A stretch of 64,000 nucleotides of DNA from Dictyobacter aurantiacus. GTDB taxonomy: Bacteria; Chloroflexota; Ktedonobacteria; Ktedonobacterales; Ktedonobacteraceae. Shown one piece after another: positions 51,714 through 60,287 of this stretch (the stretch's first letter is position 1; every line of letters starts with the position of its first letter). A program made the translations under genes and the position numbers. The notes below the pieces were generated by a model. The model ran no database searches. It saw nothing but the letters and a program-made list of their open reading frames with translations, and had not been told where the DNA came from. The DNA lies in NCBI RefSeq assembly GCF_003967515.1, contig NZ_BIFQ01000001.1, forward strand, positions 5,766,001 to 5,830,000, given 5' to 3'.

Positions 51714-53498
51714 TTATGGCTCGGTGCCCCAGATCAGGTGGCCCTGGTAGTAGGCGGTGATCTTCGGAGCCGGCGCATAGCTGAGCTGGCTGCCGTTGTA
51801 GGAATAGTCGTTGGCCTGGTTGTAGTTGGACCAGTCGTTCTTGTTAAAGCGATCCTGGATCTCTGGACTGGTCGCGCCCGCGGCCAGGCTGCCCGCGCCG
51901 GAGGTGAAGCCGATCTCCACATAGTAGTCGGCATTGGTGCGGCCCGAGACCGGGACGAACTTGCCGCTGATATTGCCGCAGCCGATGCCCGAGTAGTCGC
52001 AGTTAAAGGTCTGGCTCTGGTTGCTGTCGATGGTATACCAGTAGCGGATGGTGACATCGCTAAGGTTGATGGCGCTCTGGCCTTTGTTGACGACCTCTAC
52101 CAGCGGTCGGATACTGTTGTTGGTAACGCTGCCACTATCGCCATCGTGGTAATTGATCTGCAGCGAGACACCGGGAACAGGTGTCGGTGTTGGGGTTGGT
52201 GGTGTTGGAGTCGGGGTTGGATTGCCCGGAGTTGGAGTCGGGGTAGGTGGTGTTGGAGTTGGCGTCTGACCCACCGGTGTCGGAGTTGGTGGAGGATTAT
52301 TCCCGTTCAAAGAGAACTCGATCGGCGTCAGGTAGTTCTGCTTGGCCTGGTTGACTGTCGTCCAATCGTCGTTCAGGATGCCGCCCGTATCACCGGAATC
52401 GGGATTCCAGCACCAGAAGGTCCAGTTGATGCCACCGGAACCTTTGCCCAGGTAGCTGGTCAGGGCCGTCAGCCACTGCTGGTCGGACTGCGTCTGTAGC
52501 TTGGTGCCAAACTCGCCCAGCCAGACGGGCGCGATATTCTGTTTGGCGATATAGCCCCAGTGCTTATCCCACACAGATGGCAGATTGTTGGGATAGGTGG
52601 GATCGCTAAACCAGGGCTGGTTGTAGACGCTGGATGGATAGTCGTGGGCCGAATAGACCACGCGATTGGCAATATTCAGCTGTACCGGCTTGACCGCCAC
52701 GCCCTCCAGGTTGCCGCCCCACCAGTAGCAATCGCCGCTGGCCGCGCCACCAGTACCATAGCAGTCCACACCCTCCACAAAGATCAGCCAGTTTGGATTG
52801 ACCGACAGGATGGCGTTGCCCGCGCGTGTCGCGGCGGCCTGCCAATCGTTGCTTGGATCGCCGCATCCCCAGCAGGCCGGTGAATGCGGCTCATTGTGCA
52901 GATCGGCGCCGATCACGGTCGGATTGTTCGCATAGCGCTGCGCCAGCATCTTCCAGTCAGAGAGCCAGCGTGACTCAGGATAGGCCGAGGTATACCAGAG
53001 GGCTGACTGCGCCCCCGAGTCAGGCCGATGCTGATCCAGAATAATGCGCAGCCCCTTTTGACCTGCATAATCAATGATCTTATCCATAATCTGGATGCCG
53101 CTCAGCCCCTGCAGGTCCGGATTTTTACTAAAATCGATCCCGTTCGGTGTACTCCCCGAGTCAAATAGCTGATTAGAATAGGGGAGGCGGATCGTATTGT
53201 AGCCCAGGCTACTGATCTGATCGAGCATATCCTTGTAGCTGCGCGACCAGAGCCCATGCACCACATAATTAGAGGTCTCAAACCCGAACCAGTTGATGCC
53301 AGCGATTCTTACCGGTTGATTATTGGAATCCAGGATCTGGGCCCCATTGGTATGCCAGTATCCAGTCCCGGCAGCCTTAGCCTGATTGGCCTGAAATTGG
53401 AATACACTCACACTGATAAGCATCGCCAATGCTCCAATCATCACCAGAGCGCGACCATGTCGCCGGATGTTCAGTCTATGAACAGATGTGATGAGCAT
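51714..53498 (-). CDS. secreted GH5 cellulase with CBM3
   Basis: A 594-aa extracellular enzyme. A signal peptide ends near residue 42 (NQAKAAG). The GH5 catalytic domain covers about 45-385, with acid/base Glu203 in ADLHNEPH and nucleophile Glu329 in VWLGEFGTK. A Pro-Thr linker with repeated PTPTP follows (about 401-445). A family 3 cellulose-binding module (about 447-594) has INYHDGDSGSVTNNSIRPLV and a DWSNYNQANDYS strand. It cleaves beta-1,4-glucan as an endoglucanase. ATG 53498 has AAAGGAGAAGCT upstream. It is divergent from the XRE-TPR gene. Confidence 0.93.
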   Translation of the reverse strand: MLITSVHRLNIRRHGRALVMIGALAMLISVSVFQFQANQAKAAGTGYWHTNGAQILDSNNQPVRIAGINWFGFETSNYVVHGLWSRSYKDMLDQISSLGYNTIRLPYSNQLFDSGSTPNGIDFSKNPDLQGLSGIQIMDKIIDYAGQKGLRIILDQHRPDSGAQSALWYTSAYPESRWLSDWKMLAQRYANNPTVIGADLHNEPHSPACWGCGDPSNDWQAAATRAGNAILSVNPNWLIFVEGVDCYGTGGAASGDCYWWGGNLEGVAVKPVQLNIANRVVYSAHDYPSSVYNQPWFSDPTYPNNLPSVWDKHWGYIAKQNIAPVWLGEFGTKLQTQSDQQWLTALTSYLGKGSGGINWTFWCWNPDSGDTGGILNDDWTTVNQAKQNYLTPIEFSLNGNNPPPTPTPVGQTPTPTPPTPTPTPGNPTPTPTPPTPTPTPVPGVSLQINYHDGDSGSVTNNSIRPLVEVVNKGQSAINLSDVTIRYWYTIDSNQSQTFNCDYSGIGCGNISGKFVPVSGRTNADYYVEIGFTSGAGSLAAGATSPEIQDRFNKNDWSNYNQANDYSYNGSQLSYAPAPKITAYYQGHLIWGTEP

Positions 53499-53867
53499 AG
53501 CTTCTCCTTTCAAGATGATTCCCCGCCGACCATGGCGAGAAAAAGATACACCTAATACATACAGGGTGGGCCGCATATGGGTCAATTGGGAGCAAACGAC
53601 TGACTAAAAACTGATGATTGCTTTATCATTTTTTGTTCACTTAACATAGCCATAAAGGTATACAATGTATCTACTGAAAAAGGGTATATGGTATTGTTAT
53701 AATAAATAGGAGTATTGTGGTATATGTGGATGGGGCGGCAACTGTTGAATATAGATACAGCGACGTATTTAAATGGCACAGAGAGCATGTACTTTTTGTA
53801 CAGGACGTACAATCGAGGCAACTCATATCTACGGTAGATGTCTCACCATTTCACTGGGGGGAAAAAC
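53499..53867. other. 369-bp divergent intergenic region
   Basis: It is AT-rich and separates the cellulase and the XRE-TPR regulator. TATAAT-like sequence occurs near 53695, but no convincing -35 was found. No gene or repeat is seen. Confidence 0.4.
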
Positions 53868-55298
53868 ATGGGTACAAGTCTTTTGCGTACTGCCCGTTGT
53901 CTGCGCAACCTGACTATTAAGCAGCTTGCCGACGAAGCTCGTATCGGCTCATCGACTGTCTGGCGCGCCGAGCACAACTACTCGATCAATGCTGAATCGC
54001 GTCGCCGCCTATGCCAGTACTTTGGGATGAGCGCCAGAGAGCTTGGACTGGTTGAAGATGAGCCTCAGCAGAGCGGCCAGGAGCCTGTGCCAGAGGCAAG
54101 CGCGCCCGCCTCTCCAGCGCATTCGCTGCATCTACCCCTGCTGGTGCAGCAGAAGACGGCGCGCCAGGGGCATGAACTGATGCCACATGAGCCCGAGATC
54201 GCCCACGAACAGCGGGCAGGAGCGTGGCTGGCCCTCAACGCCACCGAGCTCTCAACGCTGTTTGAAGCGGGCTGGACTATGGATGAGGTGCTCAATTCGC
54301 TGCGCGTCGTCCTGCGCGGCGCCCAGGGCATGCCCCCGAGCGTACGGCAGAAGATCACGCGCATCAGTGATCTTGTTCCGTCATCCGACAAACATATCTC
54401 GATGGAAGAGCGCACGCGCCTGTGTACCACGTTACAGGAGAGCGTAGCCGAAGGCTGGCAGCGCTTCCAGACCATGCGTCCGACCGAGGTGCTGGTCTCG
54501 GCCCAGGCTCAGCTCTACCTGGTGCAGCAGACGCATGACCTGCTCTTTCCCGAGCTTCGCTACAGCCTGTATGCCGCCCTCTACAACCTGATCGGGGCCG
54601 CCGCCTACCTGCAGGGGTCCTACGCCGCCGCGCAGCAGGCCTACACGCGGGCCCACATCGCCGCTCTGGAGGGGGCCGACATCTGGAACATGGCCCAGAA
54701 CCTGAACTGGCAGGCCATCGTCGCCAACGTACGCGGCCAGTACGAGTCCGCCATCGCCAACATCGAGGCCGCCCTGCGCCTGATCGCCAATGAGCAGAGC
54801 GAAGAATACGTGCGCCTGCGCGCCCATCTGCTGGCGGACTGGGCCTACAATGCCTCGCTCCTGCAGGACTCCTACCAGACCGAAGAGAAGCTGGATGCCT
54901 CATCCCAACTGTTAGAGAAGCTGGGTCCCCACGAAGAGTTCGACGCCGCGCAGTGGCAGCAGATGTCCGGCAGCAGTATGCTCAATCTCAAGCACTACTC
55001 ACGCGCCATCAACCACCTGCAGACCGCCCTGCGCCAGCAGCCGGAGGCCTGGATCATTCGCCGCGCCCGCACGCTGGTCCCGCTGGCTGAAGCCTATGCC
55101 CGCAAGCGCGAGCTCGAAGCCAGTCTGGGAACTGCCAAAAACCTGGTCCCCCTGCTCGCTGATATAGATTCCAGCATGCTCAACCAGCGCTTCACCGAAT
55201 ACCAGCAGGTGTTGGTCAAGGTTTTTCCCCATGAACCGCGCGCCCAGGCCTTTATTAACAGCGTGCGCCAGCGCCAACTGTTGCCCGGCCGACCGTGA
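53868..55298 (+). CDS. XRE-family regulator with TPR-like repeats
   Basis: A 476-aa protein. The N-terminal helix-turn-helix (about residues 5-60) contains NLTIKQLADEARIGSSTVWR and ESRRRLCQYFGMSARELGL. The remaining 400 residues are helical and TPR-like, e.g. YAALYNLIGAAAYLQGSYAA and ESAIANIEAALRLIA. This is the layout of peptide- or ligand-sensing regulators and of a Chloroflexota-rich regulator class. GGGGGGA lies 5 nt before ATG 53868. Control of the divergent cellulase gene is possible but unproven. Confidence 0.83.
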   Translation: MGTSLLRTARCLRNLTIKQLADEARIGSSTVWRAEHNYSINAESRRRLCQYFGMSARELGLVEDEPQQSGQEPVPEASAPASPAHSLHLPLLVQQKTARQGHELMPHEPEIAHEQRAGAWLALNATELSTLFEAGWTMDEVLNSLRVVLRGAQGMPPSVRQKITRISDLVPSSDKHISMEERTRLCTTLQESVAEGWQRFQTMRPTEVLVSAQAQLYLVQQTHDLLFPELRYSLYAALYNLIGAAAYLQGSYAAAQQAYTRAHIAALEGADIWNMAQNLNWQAIVANVRGQYESAIANIEAALRLIANEQSEEYVRLRAHLLADWAYNASLLQDSYQTEEKLDASSQLLEKLGPHEEFDAAQWQQMSGSSMLNLKHYSRAINHLQTALRQQPEAWIIRRARTLVPLAEAYARKRELEASLGTAKNLVPLLADIDSSMLNQRFTEYQQVLVKVFPHEPRAQAFINSVRQRQLLPGRP

Positions 55299-55336
55299 CC
55301 GATGCACCGAGGACAGCATATATGAAGCAAAACGAA

Positions 55337-55435
55337 CACGAAACGCGATAACGTAGGTTGCGTTTCGTGCGTGGAAGGGAAAACGGCCGCGAGGGGCGGA
55401 CATATGGTTTTCCACGTTGTAAAATAGAGACTATT
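55337..55435. repeat. hairpin and family-B remnant
   Basis: CACGAAACGC (55337-55346) and GCGTTTCGTG (55360-55369) form a 10-bp stem after the XRE-TPR gene and may end its transcript. ACGGCCGCGAGGGGCGGAC then resembles a decayed family-B element. Confidence 0.45.
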
Positions 55436-55518
55436 TGCTGCTGATCCGCTATAATAGGGCTATATTTTTTTATTCCGTATCGATGCGGAGAATTCCAGAG
55501 CAAAGGAATTATTGGCCG

Positions 55519-55938
55519 ATGAAACAGCAGATGCTGCAAGATTTTGAGCAGGCGTATAATCGCGTGCTACGGGCGGCGCAGGATGCGTTCGCGCGTGGGG
55601 TGGTCCTTCCAGATGGCTGGGGCGCCTGGGAAGTGGTCGCGCATCTCGCGGCCTGGGAGGTTGAGGGATCGCAGCGCATCCCGGCTTTGCTGGCTGGTGC
55701 CGGGAGCAAAGACTATGATACTACCGAGTTTAACGCCGGCGCGCTGGCTCAGGCGCAGGGGCAGACATTTGAGCAGGTTGAGGCATCATTCAGGCAGGCC
55801 CACCAGCGTCTGGTAAGCTTGCTGGATGCCCTGGATGCGCGTCATTTTAATGAGGGCGGCCTGGCCCACGAATGGGTGCTGGTCTCGACCAACCACAACA
55901 ATGAGCACGCTCAGGCCCTGGAGGAGGCCGGAGCCTGA
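55519..55938 (+). CDS. DinB/DfsB-like four-helix-bundle protein
   Basis: A 139-aa helical protein. GWGAWEVVAHLAAWEVEGSQR is the segment with the conserved Trp and metal-site His of the DinB-like superfamily, including ClbS/DfsB and mycothiol-dependent isomerases. A second His-rich segment STNHNNEHAQAL near the C terminus supplies further ligands. The activity is unknown. The frame opens at 55435, but ATG 55519 starts the family; the ribosome site AAGGA is rather far away (13 nt). Confidence 0.72.
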   Translation: MKQQMLQDFEQAYNRVLRAAQDAFARGVVLPDGWGAWEVVAHLAAWEVEGSQRIPALLAGAGSKDYDTTEFNAGALAQAQGQTFEQVEASFRQAHQRLVSLLDALDARHFNEGGLAHEWVLVSTNHNNEHAQALEEAGA

Positions 55939-56407
55939 CATCATAGGATCACAATCGGCCGCGAGGGCCAATACTTTCAACTTTAGCGAAAAAAGGGAAG
56001 CATTTGGGAACCCGAAACGTCATAGGAACGCATGTGAGTGGTCACCGATCACGATCATGTCCCCGTAGTCCCCGTAGGCGGCATAGGATTGCGGCTTTCT
56101 CGAGACGTTGGTGTGCCGTTCAGGCAGCAATCCGGCCTTGTGCATGCCGCACCCGTTCACGTACGATATCGTTCCTAAAAATCGAGAAAGCGGTCCTGCT
56201 TCGTGCATAAGCCGACATACCGTACGTCAACAGAGCGGCATGCACAAGGCCGGATTGCTGCATTTTCGTGCATCGGGCGTGTCAATCCGGCCTTGTGCAT
56301 GCCGCCTACAGGGACCTGATCGTGTGAGCCGAAAATGGGGTACCATGGTGAATGGAGGTGGTATGATAGGTGCATGAATTCGCGATATTTGTGTATTGGA
56401 GATGTTG
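55939..56407. other. 469-bp intergenic region with mutually pairing repeats
   Basis: No gene is seen. A family-B remnant lies at about 55950-55985. Three copies of a 23-26-bp segment (56125-56150, inverted 56235-56260, 56283-56305) follow. Confidence 0.65.
56125..56310. repeat. three-segment inverted/direct repeat
   Basis: Segment r1 (56125-56150) and r2 (56235-56260) are perfect 26-bp inverted copies. r3 (56283-56305) repeats 23 bp of r1 in direct orientation. r2 can pair with r1 or with r3, but not both. r3 is followed by CTACAGG, so GTAG stands 5' of the r3-r2 hairpin on the minus strand, as in the REP-like elements. Confidence 0.75.
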
Positions 56408-57502
56408 ATGTCAAACTCCGTTCCACCGCGTACGTACTGGCCGACGATTGAGTGGCAGATGTGCGAGCCACAGGCCGTGGGTTTTCAAGCAGATCCGCTG
56501 GTGCGCATGCAGGCATATATTGATGAACACTTGCCGGGATTACATGCGCTGCTGATTGTGCGGCGTGGCAAGCTGGTTTTTGAGCGCTATTACCAGGGAT
56601 TTCATCAGAAGAGCTTGCATTCGATTAGCTCGGCGACCAAGAGCGTTGTTGGGGCTCTGATTGGCGTGGCGCTGGCACAGGGAAAGATCGAGAGCCTGGA
56701 TCAGCATATGCTGGACTTTTTCCCGGAGATTGGCGCGCAAGAGCAGGATCCACGCAAGCAGGCTATTACTCTGCGCCACCTGTTAAGCCTGCAGACCGGC
56801 TTTAGCGAGGAATATCCTCATGAGTTCTGGCGTGAGATCCTACGCTCCGCGCTTCAGCGGCCAATGGCGGAGCCTCCTGGTCAGCGCTTCTTCTACGACA
56901 ATCTCAGCGTTGATATTCTGGCCGGTGTTATAGAGCGGGTAACAGGGATGAGTCCGGCGGCTTTTGCTGATCAGACGCTGTTTCAAACGCTGGGGATCTG
57001 GCGCGATAAAGATACGCGCTTCGCCTGGAAGCAGGAGGGGGCGGGACCACATACCTGGCATGGCGATGCACTATGGGATGAGAAAGACGGCTATCCCTGG
57101 AAGATCAACGGTCAGGGCAATAGTACCGGGAGCTTTGGGGCGCATTTTACGGCGCGCGAGATGGCGAAACTGGGCTTCCTCTACCTCAATGGTGGAAAAT
57201 GGGATGGAGAGCAGATCATCCCGGAGGGGTACGTGGCGGAATCCACGCGTGAGCAGAGTAGCGGTGGCCCTCCGGTCAACGCGCGCTATGGCTATCTGTG
57301 GTGGATAGAGCAGGTGCGCGGTCTGCATGCCTTCTTCGCCTCCGGCTATGGTGGCAAATATATCTATGTTGTTCCCGCGCTCGATCTGATTGTCGTTACC
57401 GTCGCATCGGTCGAGCAGGCACAGAAGGACAAAGAGCAGCACAACAGGATTCGAGCCTTGATCCCGGATTTTATCGTGCCTGCGTTGTCTGGTGAGGGAT
57501 GA
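56408..57502 (+). CDS. serine hydrolase, beta-lactamase/transpeptidase-like
   Basis: A 364-aa class-C-like serine hydrolase, paralogous to the gene at 25849. The SxxK motif is SATK in ISSATKSVVGALIG, the YxN motif is YDN in FFYDNLSVDILAGVIE, and FFASGYGGKYIYVVP is the third motif region. No signal peptide is seen. It probably acts as an esterase or amidase on small molecules. ATG 56408 has GGAG 6 nt upstream. The repeat-rich leader before it could form alternative RNA structures. Confidence 0.86.
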   Translation: MSNSVPPRTYWPTIEWQMCEPQAVGFQADPLVRMQAYIDEHLPGLHALLIVRRGKLVFERYYQGFHQKSLHSISSATKSVVGALIGVALAQGKIESLDQHMLDFFPEIGAQEQDPRKQAITLRHLLSLQTGFSEEYPHEFWREILRSALQRPMAEPPGQRFFYDNLSVDILAGVIERVTGMSPAAFADQTLFQTLGIWRDKDTRFAWKQEGAGPHTWHGDALWDEKDGYPWKINGQGNSTGSFGAHFTAREMAKLGFLYLNGGKWDGEQIIPEGYVAESTREQSSGGPPVNARYGYLWWIEQVRGLHAFFASGYGGKYIYVVPALDLIVVTVASVEQAQKDKEQHNRIRALIPDFIVPALSGEG

Positions 57503-57535
57503 TTTTGGGGGTAAGGGAATCGTAGGGGGACGGGG

Positions 57536-57570
57536 GTGACCGCGAGGATCGCCGCTACGGGGGCGTGTCG
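57536..57570. repeat. REP-like element, family B
   Basis: GGTGACCGCGAGGATCGCC forms an imperfect stem around GCGA and is followed by GCTACGGG. On the minus strand it reads GTAG then the hairpin. Confidence 0.6.
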
Positions 57571-57589
57571 TGTTTGTGTCGATGAGCAG

Positions 57590-57628
57590 GGGCCATATCC
57601 TTGAGGATGGATGGATATGGCCCTCTTT
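57590..57628 (+). terminator. intrinsic terminator
   Basis: The arms GGGCCATATCC (57590-57600) and GGATATGGCCC (57613-57623) pair perfectly and are followed by TCTTTT. It ends the serine hydrolase transcript upstream of the phosphotransferase gene. Confidence 0.75.
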
Positions 57629-57653
57629 TAGATATGGCAAAGAGAGGGATCGC

Positions 57654-58634
57654 ATGGAGAGCAAGACGAAAAACAGGAAGACGCGGGCGCAGGTGGCGCG
57701 GATGGCCGAGAAGGCATTTGGCGGAATCACACTGGCGGCCGGTGAAGACGCCGTGCGAGAGCTAAAGGAAGGCTGGTTTAACGCGGCCTATGACGTCCGG
57801 TTGTCCGATGGCAGGGAGGTGATCTTAAAGATCGCGCCGCTCAGGGACGCTGAAGTGCTGGCGTATGAGAAGAATATTATGGAGACCGAGGTGGCCTCTA
57901 TGCGCCTGGTGCGTGAGAACCCGGCCATCCCGGTGCCGGAGATCTATTTTTTTGACACGGACCTGGACGTGTGTGACTCTGATTACTATTTCATGGAGAA
58001 GCTAAGCGGGGACAATTACGAGCATGTGAAGGCGTCTCTGGCACCGGAGATGCAGGCGCGGCTCGATCAGCAGATCGGCGTAATCATCCGCGAGATCAAC
58101 GGTTTTACGGGTACGTATTTTGGCTATGATGGCAACAGCGACCTGCGCGGCGCTACCTGGAAAGAGGCGTTCATCAAGATCATGGACGCGGTGCTGGAAG
58201 ACGGCGCCAGGAAAGATGCGGATTTTGGCTATCCCATTGACGAGATCCGCGCGGCCATCCTGAAGCACGCCCCCTCAATGGAGGCTGTCACCACGCCGCG
58301 CCTGGTCCACTGGGACGCCTGGGACCTGAATTTCTTTGCCAAAGACGGCAAGATCAGCGGCATCCTCGATTTTGAGCGGGCGCTGTGGGCCGATCCCTTG
58401 ATGGAGGCGCAATTCCGGGCGTTAGCTTTGTTTGGAGGCGTCTCCGAAAGCATGCGCGGCTATGGCAAAACCACCTTCACGCACGAAGAGGATGAAAGAT
58501 GCCAGCTATACACACTGCATCTCGGCCTGGTGATGAAGACGGAATGTTACTACCGAAATTATGATTCCAACTTTGCCAGCGACATGGCGAAGCAGCTGAT
58601 GGTGTTTGCCATGGACTGGCTAAAGGAGAACTGA
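57654..58634 (+). CDS. APH-family phosphotransferase
   Basis: A 326-aa aminoglycoside-phosphotransferase-like kinase. The catalytic Brenner motif is LVHWDAWDLNFF (HxDxxxxN), followed by metal-binding GILDFERA. VILKIAPLRD holds the ATP-binding Lys. The substrate may be a small molecule or drug. The MATE exporter starts 6 bp after the stop, so the pair may give modification plus export of the same compound. GAGAGGG precedes ATG 57654; the frame opening at 57570 runs through the terminator. Confidence 0.86.
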   Translation: MESKTKNRKTRAQVARMAEKAFGGITLAAGEDAVRELKEGWFNAAYDVRLSDGREVILKIAPLRDAEVLAYEKNIMETEVASMRLVRENPAIPVPEIYFFDTDLDVCDSDYYFMEKLSGDNYEHVKASLAPEMQARLDQQIGVIIREINGFTGTYFGYDGNSDLRGATWKEAFIKIMDAVLEDGARKDADFGYPIDEIRAAILKHAPSMEAVTTPRLVHWDAWDLNFFAKDGKISGILDFERALWADPLMEAQFRALALFGGVSESMRGYGKTTFTHEEDERCQLYTLHLGLVMKTECYYRNYDSNFASDMAKQLMVFAMDWLKEN

Positions 58635-58640
58635 TCTCCG

Positions 58641-60008
58641 ATGGATAGTTCCGCAAGGGTTGAACGCCTGGGCATGGAGAAGATTGGAAAACTGCTGTGG
58701 GAGATGTCGTCTCAGACCACGCTTTCGCTGCTGGTCTATGCCATCTACAGCGTCACGGACACTTACTTCCTCTCGGTTGGCATCAACTCGCTGGCCGCCG
58801 CCGGGGCGTCGATCATCTCTCCAGTATTGATCGCCCTTGGAGGTGTGGCCACGACCGTCGGGGCTGGTGGTGCATCGGTGGTTTCGCGGGCGCTCGGCGA
58901 GGCGCAAACCGAGCGGGCGTCCAGAACCGTCGCCAACACCTTCCTGATCTTCTGGACCGTGGCGATAGTGATCACCGTATTTGGAGCGCTGTTCATCGGG
59001 CCGATCGTCTCTATGCTGGGCGCGACGGACAGCATCGCGCCCTATGCCATCACGTACGGCCGGATCATCTTCCTCGGCGCCATCACCAGCACCGGCTACT
59101 CCACAATCGTCCGGGCAGATGGCAATATCCGCTACTCGACAGCCATGTGGATGATCCCTGTCAGCGCCAATGTCGTCTTCTGCTGGCTATTCATCATCGT
59201 CTTGCACACTGGCGTTGCCGGGGCTGCCCTGGCAACGGTCATAGGACAGGCGATCTCAGCCAGCATGAGCGTCTATTTCTTCTTCTTCAAAAAGAACCGC
59301 TCATACCGGATCAAGGCCGCGTATTTCAAGCCGGACTGGTCGATCATGGCCGAGGTCATTATCATCGGATTTCCGTCGTTCTTCAAAAGCATCAGCGCCA
59401 GCCTGGTTGTGATCGTCACCAACAACCTGCTGAAGGTGATCGGTGGAGACAGCGCGCTGGGCGTTTTCGCCATCGTCAACAGGCTCTATGCCGGGCTGAA
59501 CACGCCGCAGACGGGCATCATGCAGGGGATGCAGCCGATCCTGGGCTATAACTTTGGGCAGAAGCGCTTTGGCCGGGTGCGCAAAACCATCGGCTATTCG
59601 CTCGGCACTGCGATCGTATACGGGTTGATCGTCTGCGGCCTGTGCCTGCTGATCCCGGCCACGCTGATCGCCCTGCTCTCGAAGGAGACCAGGATTATCA
59701 CCGAAGGGCAGGTGGCCCTGCGCTTGATGTCGCTGGCCTGTCCGCTGAGCGGTGTTTCGCTGATGGTTGCCGCCTATTTTCAAGCGGTCGGCAGGGCAAA
59801 GGAAGCTCTGCTGCTTACGCTCGGGGGCATCATCCTCATCAAACTGCCGGTGCTCTTGCTGGCATCCAGCCTTTTCTCTCTGACGGGGATCTGGTCGGCC
59901 GAGGCCGCCTCCGAAGGCCTGCTCTGCATTATCTCCTTATTGATGTTGAGGAGGTACCAGGTCAAGATGACCGCTGAATATAGGCAACAAGAAAAGCGAA
60001 TCCCGTAG
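58641..60008 (+). CDS. MATE-family efflux transporter
   Basis: A 455-aa membrane protein with twelve predicted TM segments in two bundles. TYFLSVGINSLAAAGASIIS and VGAGGASVVSRALGE are typical of the first bundle; QTGIMQGMQPILGYNFGQKR opens the second. It exports cationic drugs or metabolites using Na+ or H+. It is in an operon with the phosphotransferase. Its TAG stop is the TAG of a GTAG in a family-B element, so the last codons (KRIP) come from the repeat. Confidence 0.92.
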   Translation: MDSSARVERLGMEKIGKLLWEMSSQTTLSLLVYAIYSVTDTYFLSVGINSLAAAGASIISPVLIALGGVATTVGAGGASVVSRALGEAQTERASRTVANTFLIFWTVAIVITVFGALFIGPIVSMLGATDSIAPYAITYGRIIFLGAITSTGYSTIVRADGNIRYSTAMWMIPVSANVVFCWLFIIVLHTGVAGAALATVIGQAISASMSVYFFFFKKNRSYRIKAAYFKPDWSIMAEVIIIGFPSFFKSISASLVVIVTNNLLKVIGGDSALGVFAIVNRLYAGLNTPQTGIMQGMQPILGYNFGQKRFGRVRKTIGYSLGTAIVYGLIVCGLCLLIPATLIALLSKETRIITEGQVALRLMSLACPLSGVSLMVAAYFQAVGRAKEALLLTLGGIILIKLPVLLLASSLFSLTGIWSAEAASEGLLCIISLLMLRRYQVKMTAEYRQQEKRIP

Positions 60009-60245
60009 GTTCGACCCGTGTGGTCGATTTCTCCTCGCCGCATGAACATGTATCTCACATGCGTTTCCGTGGTCCTCGTTTGGTGGGCGTTAACGTGCGT
60101 GAAGGGGAAATCGGCCGCGAGGGCCGAACCTACGGGGGACATGTCGTACGTGAAGGGGAAATCGACCGCGAGGGTCGAACCTACGGGGGACATGTCGTAC
60201 GTGAAGGGGAAATCGACCGCGAGGGTCGAACCTACGGGATTCGCT
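59998..60245. repeat. family-B repeat block with 51-bp tandem units
   Basis: An inverted copy at 59998-60034 faces a tandem array at 60099-60245. The array has a 51-bp period (units start at 60099, 60150, 60201) and about 2.8 units. Each unit has a stem around GCGA; unit 1 has TCGGCC/GGCCGA and units 2-3 have TCGACC/GGTCGA, a compensated change. The end of the MATE gene lies in the left copy. Confidence 0.8.
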
Positions 60246-60287
60246 TTCCGAGGGGGGCAAGCCTTGCGTGCACCCCCTCGCGTTGGT

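Noticed and set aside
60099..60245. CRISPR array
   Set aside because: Units are contiguous 51-bp repeats without unique spacers, and no cas gene is near.
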